Source: Clostridia bacterium (GTDB taxonomy: Bacteria > Bacillota > Clostridia > Lachnospirales > Lachnospiraceae). Taken from it: a stretch of DNA of 64,000 nt. Made by a program: the position numbers and the translations under genes. The DNA is taken from contig QKAS01000032.1 in assembly GCA_003246295.1 (NCBI GenBank), positions 186,001 through 250,000 of the forward strand, written 5' to 3'. Below the pieces are notes generated by a model, which did no database searches, had not been told where the DNA came from, and saw only the letters and a list, made by a program, of their open reading frames with translations. Shown here one piece after another: positions 1 to 8,870 of the stretch. Position 1 is the first letter of the stretch. The number at the start of each line of letters is the position of its first letter.

Positions 1-357
1 ATTGACCCATATCATAAAAATAAAATGACAATGATCAATTGTATTGTCCTTTAACTTCCTGGTTGCTTCAAGTTCGGATTCAGACAACATACGAAAAAAA
101 GAACAACATATTTTATTCAAGCCTTTTTCCTTGATTAATAATTCTATGAAATCAGAGTAAAACCAAACTGATACTTTTTCGCATAAAATTTTGCCGTACG
201 AAATCTTTTGTCCCTCTGACTTACTTGCAATTATTTGAGGTGTACATAAAAATGTTATTCCCGCTTTACCTTTCGCGGAAACAATCTGATACAGACACAA
301 AGAATCCGTATGCCTTTTACTAATAGGATCAAAATCCCAATCGTATGCATACTTCAT
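1..357 (-). CDS. PP2C-like protein, N-terminal part (cut by window edge)
   Basis: An open frame runs from an ATG at 357 to the left edge without a stop. GGAG lies 8 nt upstream of the ATG, so I take this as a real gene. The 119 visible residues begin MKYAYDWDFDPISKRHTDSL. They continue with a hydrophobic strand (KAGITFLC), a segment SEGQKISYGKILCEKVSVWF and a basic, Leu-rich helix. This follows the layout of Firmicutes PP2C-type Ser/Thr phosphatases: N-terminal QDS box, then VCDGMGG, then SEGexAS, then WF. However, the metal-binding DGMGG is absent (CTPQIIAS instead) and the N-terminal box reads HTDS. If the match is right, this is a catalytically dead relative. The rest lies outside the window. 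An unrelated hypothetical protein is the alternative. Confidence 0.5.
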   Translation of the reverse strand, partial: MKYAYDWDFDPISKRHTDSLCLYQIVSAKGKAGITFLCTPQIIASKSEGQKISYGKILCEKVSVWFYSDFIELLIKEKGLNKICCSFFRMLSESELEATRKLKDNTIDHCHFIFMIWVN

Positions 358-431
358 TGCGTTTCTCCAATTGTATTATAATTAAGGTGTGGGTAATATG
401 GGCGATTTGCCCCTGAATTGAAATTACATTG

Positions 432-460
432 ATTATAGCTTTATATTAAGAAACATACAA
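432..460 (-). promoter_or_regulatory. Candidate promoter for the left-edge gene
   Basis: On the minus strand TTGTAT (455-460) lies 17 nt from a perfect TATAAT (432-437). The distance to the ATG at 357 leaves a leader of about 70 nt. The -35 match is weak (3 of 6), so this is a modest call. Confidence 0.3.
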
Positions 461-511
461 TATACGAAATCAACAAATTTTATAATTCAAATGTAAGATG
501 AAACATAGTAA

Positions 512-549
512 GAACCTGGCACTTTAGAAATATCTAAACTGTCAGGTTC
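512..549 (-). terminator. Long hairpin after rseP
   Basis: GAACCTGGCA (512-521) pairs with TGTCAGGTTC (540-549) apart from one position. Inside it TTTAGA (523-528) pairs with TCTAAA (533-538) around a 4-nt loop. It lies 25 nt past the rseP stop. Neither strand has a real T-tract after it, so it may be a non-canonical terminator or an RNA-stabilising stem. Confidence 0.4.
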
Positions 550-573
550 CAACTATAACTTCAAACACTACTA

Positions 574-1641
574 TTAAGTAAACATTCTTACAATATCATT
601 ATAAAGAACAAAAATCATTAGAATCATTAATGCAACGAATCCAATAAGATGGACAAATCCCTCTTTTTCTGCAGGTACCGGCTTCCCACGAATCAGCTCA
701 ATGAACATAAACACCAATCGGCCTCCATCAAGCGCTGGAAGTGGCATGAGGTTTAAAACACCCAGATTAACACTTAGTAGGATTGCAATATTGATAATCG
801 TCAGCAATACCGTTCCAAAACCATACGGTGTTGTTTCGTCAATTGCTGTATCAATGACCTGTGCGATGCCTACTGGTCCTGCCATCTCCGAAGTACTCAC
901 GCGCCCAGTCACTAACATAGATAGACTTTTCACCGTAGAAATTAACCAGTAACGAACTTCATATACACTGTATTGAATTGTCTGTAATGGATTACAGCGC
1001 TGTAATTCACCTGCGCCCATAAATCCAATATAGTATCTTCCGGTTTGCTTATCATATTCGGGTTTTATGACAGTTTGATACTCTGTATCGTTTCTTTCGT
1101 ATACAATTCGAATTTCTTCTCCTTTGTTGGCAAACGATGCGAGGCTGACTTCTCTATAGAGATGGATTTTCTGTCCGTCAATCGAAAGGATTCTGTCTCC
1201 CGCCTGCATTCCTGCTTCCTCCGCTGGAAATCCGTCCATAACATCCTGTACAATTGGAATATCTGTTCCGCTGAATCCTACTAAAATCAGCGATAAAAAA
1301 AATGCAAGAAGAATATTAAATAATGGACCAGCTATCACAGTAGAAATGCGAACCCATACACTGGCATCCTGAAAATTACCGCCAGATGCTGTTTGTGTAT
1401 TCTCTTCGTTTGTCGTTTCACTGGTTTTTCCATCTTCTCCTTCAAACATACATGCACCACCTATTGGAAAGAGTCTCAGGGAATACACTGTTATTTTTCC
1501 TTGTTTTTTCCAGATAACAGGCCCCATTCCAATGGTAAACTCATTTACTTTGATACCACCTCTGCGGGCAAGTAAAAAATGCCCTAGTTCATGCGAAAAA
1601 ACAACAACACCAAATACTAATATAAAAACTATAATTGACAA
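574..1641 (-). CDS. rseP: Site-2 intramembrane zinc metalloprotease, RseP family
   Basis: RseP-type membrane protease of about 355 aa. It cuts transmembrane anchors of regulatory proteins or leftover signal peptides within the membrane. The first membrane helix carries the zinc site HELGH, a PDZ-like segment fills the middle (about 120-200), and the second zinc ligand sits in the C-terminal motif LNLMPLPALDGGRL. An in-frame GTG at 1650 is possible. I prefer the TTG at 1641 because GGGTGAT, a perfect anti-SD match, lies 5 nt before it, and the protein then starts LSIIVFILVFG as relatives do. It is the last gene of the pyrH-frr-uppS-cdsA-dxr-rseP run, 33 nt after dxr, an order widely conserved in bacteria. 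Confidence 0.95.
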   Translation of the reverse strand: MSIIVFILVFGVVVFSHELGHFLLARRGGIKVNEFTIGMGPVIWKKQGKITVYSLRLFPIGGACMFEGEDGKTSETTNEENTQTASGGNFQDASVWVRISTVIAGPLFNILLAFFLSLILVGFSGTDIPIVQDVMDGFPAEEAGMQAGDRILSIDGQKIHLYREVSLASFANKGEEIRIVYERNDTEYQTVIKPEYDKQTGRYYIGFMGAGELQRCNPLQTIQYSVYEVRYWLISTVKSLSMLVTGRVSTSEMAGPVGIAQVIDTAIDETTPYGFGTVLLTIINIAILLSVNLGVLNLMPLPALDGGRLVFMFIELIRGKPVPAEKEGFVHLIGFVALMILMIFVLYNDIVRMFT

Positions 1642-1674
1642 AAAAATCACCCACTTTACTTTCTTATTGCTTTA

Positions 1675-2817
1675 CTAAATTTGTCTTATTATCTTATCAT
1701 AGGTATCCTGTTCTATTTCTAAAATTTCCGAGACATTTGGTTCTTCCAGTCGTTTATGTGACTCCATTGCAGACTCAATCAGGTCTGCGATCTGGAGAAA
1801 TCCTATCTTTCCCTCTAAAAATAATGCAACAGCTTTTTCATTGGCAGCATTGAATACTGTTGGCATGGAGCCTCCTAATGAAATTGCACGATAAGCAAGA
1901 TCAAGTCCTTTGAAAGTTTTTGTATCAGGCTTTTCAAACGTCATCTGAGCTAATTCAAAAAAATCAACTCTTTTCCCCATAAGCGGTCGTCTTTCAGGAT
2001 AGTACAAGGCATACTGAATCGGAAGCTTCATATCCGGAGTCCCAAGTTGAGCCATGATACCGCCATCCACATATTGTACCATCGAATGAATAATACTTTG
2101 CGGTTGGACAACAACTTCAATTTTTTCTGGTTCTATATCAAATAGCCATTTTGCTTCAATCACTTCAAGCCCTTTATTTACCAATGTGGCTGAATCTATC
2201 GTAATTTTTCTTCCCATCGACCAGTTTGGATGTTTTAATGCATCTTTTGCTTCAACATGATACAGATCTTGTCTCTTTTTCCCTCGGAAAGGTCCTCCAG
2301 ACGCTGTTAACAATATCTTTTCAATTTCTTTATGATTCTCACCATTTAAAGACTGAAAAACCGCACTATGTTCACTGTCAACTGGATATATTGAAACATG
2401 ATGTTCTTTTGCCAGAGGCATTATAATATGTCCTGCTGTTACAAGCGTTTCTTTATTTGCCAGCGCAATGTTTTTTCCATGTTCAATTGCCGCAATCGTT
2501 GGACGTATTCCAATCATCCCAACAATTGCAGTCACTAAAATTTCTACTTCCTCCATAATTGCCAGTTCAATCAATCCTTCCATCCCTGAAAGAATTTTAA
2601 CGTTCTGGTCTTTTACTTTACTTTTTAATTCTTTTGCGTCTGCTTCTGTCCATACACAAGCCAGTTTGGGTTTGAACTCCCTAATTTGTTGTTCAAGCAA
2701 TTTCACATTGCTGCCTGCTGATATTCCCAAAACTTCAATATCTTTTTGTTCTCTTACAATTTCAAGCGTTTGTGTACCAATGGATCCTGTCGATCCCAAG
2801 ATTGCAATTTTTTTCAT
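1675..2817 (-). CDS. dxr: 1-deoxy-D-xylulose 5-phosphate reductoisomerase
   Basis: Converts DXP to 2-C-methyl-D-erythritol 4-phosphate with NADPH, the committed step of the MEP isoprenoid pathway. At 380 aa it has the usual length. The NADPH-binding loop GSTGSIGTQTL is at residues 8-18. The metal and substrate region (PVDSEHSAVFQSL) and the flexible-loop region (MGRKITIDSATLVNKGLEVIEA) are intact. The start follows GGTGGTG 5 nt upstream. It lies between cdsA and rseP with short gaps. Its isoprenoid product feeds the undecaprenyl phosphate made by UppS in the same operon. Confidence 0.98.
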   Translation of the reverse strand: MKKIAILGSTGSIGTQTLEIVREQKDIEVLGISAGSNVKLLEQQIREFKPKLACVWTEADAKELKSKVKDQNVKILSGMEGLIELAIMEEVEILVTAIVGMIGIRPTIAAIEHGKNIALANKETLVTAGHIIMPLAKEHHVSIYPVDSEHSAVFQSLNGENHKEIEKILLTASGGPFRGKKRQDLYHVEAKDALKHPNWSMGRKITIDSATLVNKGLEVIEAKWLFDIEPEKIEVVVQPQSIIHSMVQYVDGGIMAQLGTPDMKLPIQYALYYPERRPLMGKRVDFFELAQMTFEKPDTKTFKGLDLAYRAISLGGSMPTVFNAANEKAVALFLEGKIGFLQIADLIESAMESHKRLEEPNVSEILEIEQDTYDKIIRQI

Positions 2818-2850
2818 TCTTCACCACCATTCGTTCCATGGTATTATTTT

Positions 2851-3678
2851 TTAACCTGCCTGTTTCATAAAAAGCTCCGCAAGAAAATAAATCATAGGTG
2901 CCGCAAAGATAACACTATCAAAACGATCCATGATTCCGCCATGTCCCGGTATTATTCTACCATAATCTTTTATATTGTAATTTCTTTTTATTGCTGATGC
3001 TGCCAGATCACCTATCTGCGATACGACTGCACCACAAGCCCCAATGACTGGAAACATCATCCAAATTCCAGAATATCCTATCACCGGTTCAACAAAATAG
3101 CCAAAAATTGCGCCAACAAGAGCAGAACCCAACACGCCTCCAATTGCACCTTCAATAGATTTTTTAGGACTCAGTATAGGTGCCAGTTTATGTTTGCCCA
3201 GTAACATTCCAGACAAGTACGCACAGGTATCACAGATCCAAGAACTAATAAAAATCATCCACACAATATAAATACCAAACTTCATATTTCTGGTCATGTA
3301 TATAAATGATAATAGAACTGGTGCATAAAAGAAGGAAAAAAATGCCGAAACAACTTCTGTCCCTTTTAGCTTTGGAAATGTTAAAACATATGCTGACATG
3401 AGCGCCAGAAAAGTCATAACAATTGCAAACAGGAGCCATGTTGGCTCAACCTGAAACATCATCATGAAATAATAAATTCCTATGCCAATCGTTCCAATCC
3501 AAGTTACACTTTGTTTCTGTTTTTGTTCTGCATCCTCAATAAAAACATTTAACAATTCCTTAAATGCAATGCATGAAATAATAAAAAGTGTAGCACCTAA
3601 CAGATAACTTCCAGGTAGTATCACAACAAATGCCAGAATTACAAGAACGATACTACTTATTAGTCTTTTTGAAAACAT
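2851..3678 (-). CDS. cdsA: Phosphatidate cytidylyltransferase
   Basis: Makes CDP-diacylglycerol from phosphatidate and CTP, the precursor of all anionic phospholipids. The 275-aa polytopic membrane protein has about eight hydrophobic segments. The family signature near the C-terminus is present: SQIGDLAASAIKR followed by KDYGRIIPGHGGIMDRFDS, with the metal-binding acidic residues. A second conserved block, LSPKKSIEGAIGG, precedes it. The start follows AGGAGGATGTA. A small GGTTTC/GAAACC stem lies just upstream, in the 66-74-nt gap after uppS. Confidence 0.96.
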   Translation of the reverse strand: MFSKRLISSIVLVILAFVVILPGSYLLGATLFIISCIAFKELLNVFIEDAEQKQKQSVTWIGTIGIGIYYFMMMFQVEPTWLLFAIVMTFLALMSAYVLTFPKLKGTEVVSAFFSFFYAPVLLSFIYMTRNMKFGIYIVWMIFISSWICDTCAYLSGMLLGKHKLAPILSPKKSIEGAIGGVLGSALVGAIFGYFVEPVIGYSGIWMMFPVIGACGAVVSQIGDLAASAIKRNYNIKDYGRIIPGHGGIMDRFDSVIFAAPMIYFLAELFMKQAG

Positions 3679-3744
3679 TACATCCTCCTGCCGGTTTCAT
3701 ATAACTGGCGAAACCTGTTTGTTCTAGTGACTTCTAATCTGCAC

Positions 3745-4452
3745 CTATTGCTCCTCTACCCCACCATATTTACGACTTCTGCCATTGAAAGATTCTATCG
3801 CTTTCATCAATTCAGATTTATCAAAATCCGGCCAGGCTACTTCTGTAAAATATAGCTCCGAGTATGCAAGCTGCCATAATAAAAAGTTCGAAATACGCAG
3901 TTCATTACAAGTTCTTATGAGCAAATCAGGATCTGGAATTCCCGAAGTATCAAGATGGTTCGAAATGACATCTTCTGTAATCTCTTCGCTTAAAAGTTCT
4001 CCTGTATTCACTTTATCTGCCAATGTTCTGATACACCTTCTGATTTCATCTCTTCCACCATAATTGATAGCAATTTGAAGATGTATTCCTTCGTAATCAC
4101 GTGTTAAATTTTCAAGTTCAACGATTCTTTTCTGTATATCTTCATCCAGCCTGCTTTTATCACCAATCACGCGAACCGACATTCTATTCTTAGTTGCAGT
4201 TTTCAGACATGTTTTCATATAATTACGAAGCAGCTTCATTAATCCGTCAACTTCTTCTTTTGGTCTGTTCCAGTTTTCAGTTGAAAATGCATATACTGTA
4301 AGATATTTTATGCCAAGATTATGTGATTCTTCAATAATAACCTCAAGATTTTTTGCTCCCTGAATATGTCCATAATTACGAGGCATCCCTTTCTTTTTTG
4401 CCCATCTTCCATTTCCGTCCAGAATGATGGCAACATGTTGTGGAATATTCAT
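3745..4452 (-). CDS. uppS: Isoprenyl transferase (undecaprenyl diphosphate synthase)
   Basis: A cis-prenyltransferase that extends farnesyl diphosphate to the C55 carrier for peptidoglycan. The protein is 235 aa, with the pyrophosphate-binding motif ILDGNGRWAKKKGMPR at the N-terminus, FSTENWNRP in the middle and RTCNELRISNFLLWQLAYSELYF at the C-terminus. Relatives read RTSGE where this one has RTCNE, a small deviation. An upstream in-frame ATG at 4473 exists. I choose 4452 because AAAGGAGAT precedes it and the protein then starts MNIPQHVAIILDG as in relatives. Confidence 0.96.
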   Translation of the reverse strand: MNIPQHVAIILDGNGRWAKKKGMPRNYGHIQGAKNLEVIIEESHNLGIKYLTVYAFSTENWNRPKEEVDGLMKLLRNYMKTCLKTATKNRMSVRVIGDKSRLDEDIQKRIVELENLTRDYEGIHLQIAINYGGRDEIRRCIRTLADKVNTGELLSEEITEDVISNHLDTSGIPDPDLLIRTCNELRISNFLLWQLAYSELYFTEVAWPDFDKSELMKAIESFNGRSRKYGGVEEQ

Positions 4453-4486
4453 AACCAACGGATCTCCTTTCATGTTCCAGGTATTG

Positions 4487-4528
4487 AAAAGTAAGGGGAC
4501 CCGACGGGTTAATCGTCAGCCCCCTTAC
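4487..4528 (-). terminator. Hairpin between frr and uppS
   Basis: GTAAGGGG (4491-4498) pairs perfectly with CCCCTTAC (4521-4528), with an inner GACG/CGTC stem. On the minus strand the stem is followed by TTTT (4487-4490). It starts 3 nt past the frr stop. It looks like a leaky terminator or attenuator inside the pyrH-rseP run. Confidence 0.5.
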
Positions 4529-4530
4529 CA

Positions 4531-5082
4531 TTATACTGTCAATATTTCTTTTGATTTTTCTTCTACAAGCTGATCAATCTCTTTTACAAATTTATCAGTC
4601 ACTTTTTGAAGATTTTCTTCAAGCTGTTTGATTTCATCTTCAGAAACTTCACTTTTTGCAAGTTTTTTAAATGCATCATTTCCATCACGTCTGATATTTC
4701 TAATTGCTACTTTTGCGTCCTCGCCTTTTTTCTTTACTTCTTTTACAAGTTCTTTTCTGCGGTCCTCTGTCAATTCCGGAAAAACGAGTCTGATGATGTG
4801 ACCATCATTTGAAGGCGTAATTCCAATATCAGATGCCATGATTGCTTTTTCTATCTCTTTGATCAAACCTTTTTCCCAAGGAGCGATCTGAATAATTCTT
4901 GCTTCTGGGACTGTAATATTTCCAACCTGTTGAATCGGTGTTGCAGTTCCATAATAATCAACTTTTAACTTATCTAAAACATGGGGATTTGCTCTACCTG
5001 CCCTGATCGTTTTATAATCATTTGATAAATGCTCAAATGCTTTTTCCATTTTTTCCTGATACGGTTGTAATCTTGTATCCAT
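4531..5082 (-). CDS. frr: Ribosome recycling factor
   Basis: Splits the post-termination ribosome together with EF-G. At 183 aa it is a standard length. The N-terminal part (MEKAFEHLSNDYKTIRAGRANPHVLDKL) and the basic hinge region (RKELVKEVKKKGEDAKVAIRNIRRD) match the family throughout. The start is preceded by AAGGAGGAATTAAC. It lies 15 nt after pyrH, the usual bacterial pairing, and is followed by a GC-rich hairpin that may lower expression of the lipid genes downstream. Confidence 0.98.
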   Translation of the reverse strand: MDTRLQPYQEKMEKAFEHLSNDYKTIRAGRANPHVLDKLKVDYYGTATPIQQVGNITVPEARIIQIAPWEKGLIKEIEKAIMASDIGITPSNDGHIIRLVFPELTEDRRKELVKEVKKKGEDAKVAIRNIRRDGNDAFKKLAKSEVSEDEIKQLEENLQKVTDKFVKEIDQLVEEKSKEILTV

Positions 5083-5097
5083 GTTAATTCCTCCTTA

Positions 5098-5793
5098 TTA
5101 TACGGTAACTTTAGTACCTGTAAAATTACCTTTTATTGTATTAACAATACTATTTTCTTCATTAAGTCCAAAAACCCACATCGGCATCTTATTATCTCTG
5201 GCAAGAATAGAAGCTGTCATGTCCATTACCTGCAGATTCTTATCAATGACTTCATGTATCGTAATTTCATCATACTTCCTTGCATCCGGATTGGATCTTG
5301 GATCATCATCATAAACACCATCTACAGCCTTCGCTAACAAAATTAAATCCGCATCAACTTCTATTGCTCTTAGAACAACGCCTGTATCAGTCGAAAAATA
5401 AGGATGTCCGGTGCCTCCTGCAAAAAATACGACCATTCCTTTTGCAAAATATTTATTGGCTCTGTCTTTAGAAAATAATTTTGTAAATGAGCCACATTCA
5501 AAAGGGGTCAAAACATTTGTGTTCATACCTTCCGAACGGAATATTTCCGAAACATAAATACAGTTCATAATCGTTGCAAGCATACCAATCTGATCCGCTT
5601 TTGTACGGTCAATATTTTCACTTGATCTGCCTCTCCAGAAATTCCCGCCGCCGATTACGACTCCAACCTGGATTCCATCATCCACAAGTTCTTTCACCTG
5701 CAATGCTACCTGTTGGATCGTGGCATCATCAAACCCGGTTTTTTTGTCTCCGGCAAGTGCTTCACCACTTAGTTTAAGCAATACTCTTTTCAT
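5098..5793 (-). CDS. pyrH: UMP kinase
   Basis: Phosphorylates UMP to UDP; member of the amino-acid-kinase fold and allosterically controlled hexamer in bacteria. The 231-aa protein starts MKRVLLKLSGEAL and has the glycine-rich loop VGVVIGGGNFWRG, the nucleotide-binding segment FFAGGTGHPYFSTDT and the DGVYDDDPR block, all typical. The gene order pyrH-frr is conserved. The bactofilin gene precedes it by 23 nt, so transcription probably begins further upstream. Confidence 0.98.
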   Translation of the reverse strand: MKRVLLKLSGEALAGDKKTGFDDATIQQVALQVKELVDDGIQVGVVIGGGNFWRGRSSENIDRTKADQIGMLATIMNCIYVSEIFRSEGMNTNVLTPFECGSFTKLFSKDRANKYFAKGMVVFFAGGTGHPYFSTDTGVVLRAIEVDADLILLAKAVDGVYDDDPRSNPDARKYDEITIHEVIDKNLQVMDMTASILARDNKMPMWVFGLNEENSIVNTIKGNFTGTKVTV

Positions 5794-5816
5794 TCTTACT
5801 ATGATCCCTTCGGTTA

Positions 5817-6668
5817 TTATTTAATATCTTCAAAGAAGTTGACTGGATTCACATCTGCATAGCTCTGTGAACATAGACCTTCGATGACCGCGCCATTGTT
5901 AATCTGAACGGATTTGGATTTGATATTTCCCATTACGATTGCTGATGTATCAAGGATAACAGGTCCTCTAACATCAATATCGCCCTTTACCGCACCTGCT
6001 ATTACTGCTGAAGACGCTGTGATATTTCCAATAATAACAGAACTAGAACCAATCTTCACAGCCCCATCTGTGTTTATCTCACCAACAATCTTAGCAGCAT
6101 CTGCAAATACTTCAGACGCCTTTGAGTTACCTCTGATCTCGCCAGTAATATTTAATTTTCCAAGAATATCAATATCTCCTTCAATGCTTCCGATTACATC
6201 AAGAGATCCTCTTGATCTGACATTTCCTTTAATTTCCATTCCTTTTGTAATAATTGCTGTTTCATCAAGAACTTCTTCATTTTTGAATTCTTCTGCCATC
6301 TTCGTATCAACCTTTTCCTGTTTATTTAGTACTGGTAATGTATCCAGATAACTCTCTTCCTCTACAGTTTCTTCTTCAGTTTCCAATGTTTCCTGCGCCT
6401 TTAAAAAATCTGCAATTTCAGCTTCCAAATTATGTTCGGTTTCAGATTGGACATCTTTGAGTGTTTTCTCCTCATCCTCTGCCTGTTCTGGTAAATTTTC
6501 TATGAAAGACATTTCAGCCACTTCCATATCTTGTTCAATGGTTTCTTCTTCCATGTTACTTTCTTCAATATTTTCTGTTTCAACAGGCTGTCCCTTGTCT
6601 GCGTCTTCATCCATTAATTCTGTCACTGCCTGTGATAAATCTTCTTTTAAGTCCTGAAAAAAACCCAT
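5817..6668 (-). CDS. Bactofilin-type polymer-forming cytoskeletal protein
   Basis: A protein of 283 aa. The N-terminal half (1-135) is very acidic, rich in Glu, and probably disordered. The C-terminal half (about 138-275) is a right-handed beta-helix of the bactofilin family. It shows the repeating pattern G-x-I-x-G-x-I and the opening block TAIITKGMEIKGNVRSRGSLDVIGSIEGDI. Bactofilins self-assemble without nucleotide into filaments that scaffold cell-wall enzymes. The neighbouring polysaccharide deacetylase fits an envelope role, but the partner is not known. The acidic N-terminal extension is longer than in classic bactofilins. The start follows CGGAGGGTAATAAC. Confidence 0.88.
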   Translation of the reverse strand: MGFFQDLKEDLSQAVTELMDEDADKGQPVETENIEESNMEEETIEQDMEVAEMSFIENLPEQAEDEEKTLKDVQSETEHNLEAEIADFLKAQETLETEEETVEEESYLDTLPVLNKQEKVDTKMAEEFKNEEVLDETAIITKGMEIKGNVRSRGSLDVIGSIEGDIDILGKLNITGEIRGNSKASEVFADAAKIVGEINTDGAVKIGSSSVIIGNITASSAVIAGAVKGDIDVRGPVILDTSAIVMGNIKSKSVQINNGAVIEGLCSQSYADVNPVNFFEDIK

Positions 6669-6719
6669 GTTATTACCCTCCGTTTACTATCATTATTCTG
6701 TATTCATTCTATTTGCTAT

Positions 6720-7640
6720 TCACTTTATATGTTGTATTGGAACGGTATCGTCCGTAATTGGAAGTATTTTTGTATCTTCAAGATCATTGATTTCTAAAAT
6801 CATACGTTGTAATGCGTCTACCGTGGACTTTTTATCATTCGCGTCATGCATTAGAATAATGACTTCTTTGCTATAATCTTCAATTTGTGACATGCAGTTT
6901 TCTACGATTCTATCTGATGACAAGTAGGAATAATCTGCATCTTTACTTGACAAATTCCAGTCATAATACACATAACCATTATCATTTAAGTATGCTGTCA
7001 GTTCTTTCATATCTACTTTACTGACTTTGTTACTGCTTCCGCCTGGAAATCTCACATACTTCGGCCTTACTCCTGTCACTTGAAAAAGATAATCCTCAAG
7101 CCTCTTAAGATCTAACACATAATTCTCTAGCGAGGAATAAATTTCTCCATAATCGTGACTATAAGAATGCATCCCAAGCGTATGCCCTTCGTTTACAATT
7201 CTTTTATAAACTGCAACAGAATTCTTGTCTGTTTTTCCAACAACAAAAAAAGTGGCTTTCACATCATATTGTTTTAAAATATCTAATATTTTATTTGTAT
7301 TTTCACTTGGTCCATCATCAAATGTCAGATATACTTTTCGCCCTTGAAATATTTCCTCGTTTGGAAGAATCCCAATCTGAAGTTCTTCGTTTTTTTGTTC
7401 TTCTGTCTTAGGAAGTGAACTCTCATTCCTCTCCTGCTGAATCATTTCGCTTGTACTACTTTCTTTTACGAGCGTGGACAAATCATCAATCTGACTTTCC
7501 AAATCACTGATTCTGTTCAGAAGGATTAACATTACAATTGTTGGAATAATGATAAAAGCTGCCGTCAGGACTACTATCATTTTTTTCATCAATCTGACCC
7601 TGTGCTTACGCTTTTCATCCCTTGTTAATGCTTCTGACAT
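6720..7640 (-). CDS. Membrane-anchored polysaccharide deacetylase (CE4)
   Basis: A CE4/NodB-type deacetylase of 306 aa, probably acting on peptidoglycan N-acetyl groups outside the cell. After a basic N-terminus comes one membrane anchor (MIVVLTAAFIIIPTIVMLILL) and a short coiled coil. The catalytic domain follows: TFDDGPS (metal Asp and catalytic Asp), HSYSHDYG (metal His pair), RFPGGSSN, and LMHDA near the end. All catalytic motifs are present. An in-frame start lies at 7682, but the ATG at 7640 has AGAGGG at good spacing and begins MSEALTRDEKRKHR. It follows the AI-2E family gene by about 70 nt. Confidence 0.92.
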   Translation of the reverse strand: MSEALTRDEKRKHRVRLMKKMIVVLTAAFIIIPTIVMLILLNRISDLESQIDDLSTLVKESSTSEMIQQERNESSLPKTEEQKNEELQIGILPNEEIFQGRKVYLTFDDGPSENTNKILDILKQYDVKATFFVVGKTDKNSVAVYKRIVNEGHTLGMHSYSHDYGEIYSSLENYVLDLKRLEDYLFQVTGVRPKYVRFPGGSSNKVSKVDMKELTAYLNDNGYVYYDWNLSSKDADYSYLSSDRIVENCMSQIEDYSKEVIILMHDANDKKSTVDALQRMILEINDLEDTKILPITDDTVPIQHIK

Positions 7641-7709
7641 GCCATAATCCCTCTCCGTAATAACTCTTGTATATTGTACCACAAAGCATAGGCTGTTTAA
7701 AAGATTTTT

Positions 7710-8870
7710 TTATTCTGCTTCCTCAACAAAATCTTTTTTATCCTGTTCTATTGACCATATGGTTTGTGGGATTTTCTTTCGTTTCAGCTTGTCGAAAACA
7801 AATTCACGAAATAAAGCATAAAGCACGGAGCAAACCGGGATAAATAAAAACATTCCAGCAACACCAAACAATTTACCGCCTATTGTTACAGCTGCAAGTA
7901 CCCATATGGAGGGCAGTCCAACGCTGCCACCAACAACACGTGGATAGATTAGATTTCCTTCAATCTGCTGTAAAACAAAAAATAACACAACGAATCCAAG
8001 TGCCTGAATAGGACTTACCATAACAATCAAAAAGCTTCCAATCACAAGTCCGATAAAAGCTCCGAATACCGGAATCAATGCAGTTACTGCTATCACAACT
8101 CCTGTTAGAAGTGCATACGGAAGTCTGAAAATAGACATGCTGATAAAAAACATAAGTCCTAAAATCATTGCTTCAACACATTGTCCTGATAAAAAATGTT
8201 CAAAGGTATCTGATGTGAGTCTTCCTATTTCAATCACTCGTTTTGACTTTTTTTCTGAAAGAAATGCATACAGAATTTTTTGAACCTGAATAGATAATTT
8301 CTCTTTTTGAAACAATGCATAAATTGAAAAGGTAAACCCAACAAAAAAAGTCAGAACTGCACTTGCTATCCCACTTACGATAGAAAAAGTGGAGTTGAGA
8401 ATTCCGCTTCCTGCACTTTGCAGGAGACTAACCGCTTCTTCAGAAATTTTGCTCCAGTTAATATTCATGCTTTCTGTAATCGTCAGCATTGCTGGCAATG
8501 TATCATCTAAATCTTCTGCCCATGCCTGCACTGTATAAAATGCTTTTGGAATTTGTGTAATCAAAGAATTGACTGTGCTGATCAATTCAGGAATCACAAT
8601 AAACATGACCAGAAAAATAACCGCAAAAAATAACAATAATGTAAGCAAAAATGCGAGCATTCGCTTCATCTTAAGTTTTTTCTCAAATGTTTTCATGGGA
8701 ATATTCAATACAAATGCAATTGCTCCTCCAAATAAAAAAGGAAACAATACAGATAAGAGATATGCTGCGCTTTCTATGATGATAGAAAAATTACGCAATA
8801 AAAAATAAAATGTGATGGATAAGATGATTGTACTTAATAGTCCTGTTTTATTGCCATTCTTTTCATTCAT
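7710..8870 (-). CDS. AI-2E family transporter (YtvI-like)
   Basis: A polytopic membrane protein of 386 aa with seven to eight hydrophobic segments. It has the family's C-terminal layout, including PVFGAFIGLVIGSFLIV and QQIEGNLIYPRVVGGSVGLP. The AI-2E (PF01594) family includes small-molecule and ion exporters; the substrate cannot be told from sequence. The start ATG at 8870 is preceded by GGAGGTC, but 12 to 13 nt away, and that site lies inside a hairpin (8881-8941). Expression may therefore depend on RNA structure. The neighbours are a PhoH ATPase upstream and the deacetylase downstream. Confidence 0.93.
   Translation of the reverse strand: MNEKNGNKTGLLSTIILSITFYFLLRNFSIIIESAAYLLSVLFPFLFGGAIAFVLNIPMKTFEKKLKMKRMLAFLLTLLLFFAVIFLVMFIVIPELISTVNSLITQIPKAFYTVQAWAEDLDDTLPAMLTITESMNINWSKISEEAVSLLQSAGSGILNSTFSIVSGIASAVLTFFVGFTFSIYALFQKEKLSIQVQKILYAFLSEKKSKRVIEIGRLTSDTFEHFLSGQCVEAMILGLMFFISMSIFRLPYALLTGVVIAVTALIPVFGAFIGLVIGSFLIVMVSPIQALGFVVLFFVLQQIEGNLIYPRVVGGSVGLPSIWVLAAVTIGGKLFGVAGMFLFIPVCSVLYALFREFVFDKLKRKKIPQTIWSIEQDKKDFVEEAE

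Noticed and set aside
1065..1284. Small open frames on both strands inside rseP
   Set aside because: Shadows of a well-conserved protein frame, without ribosome binding sites.
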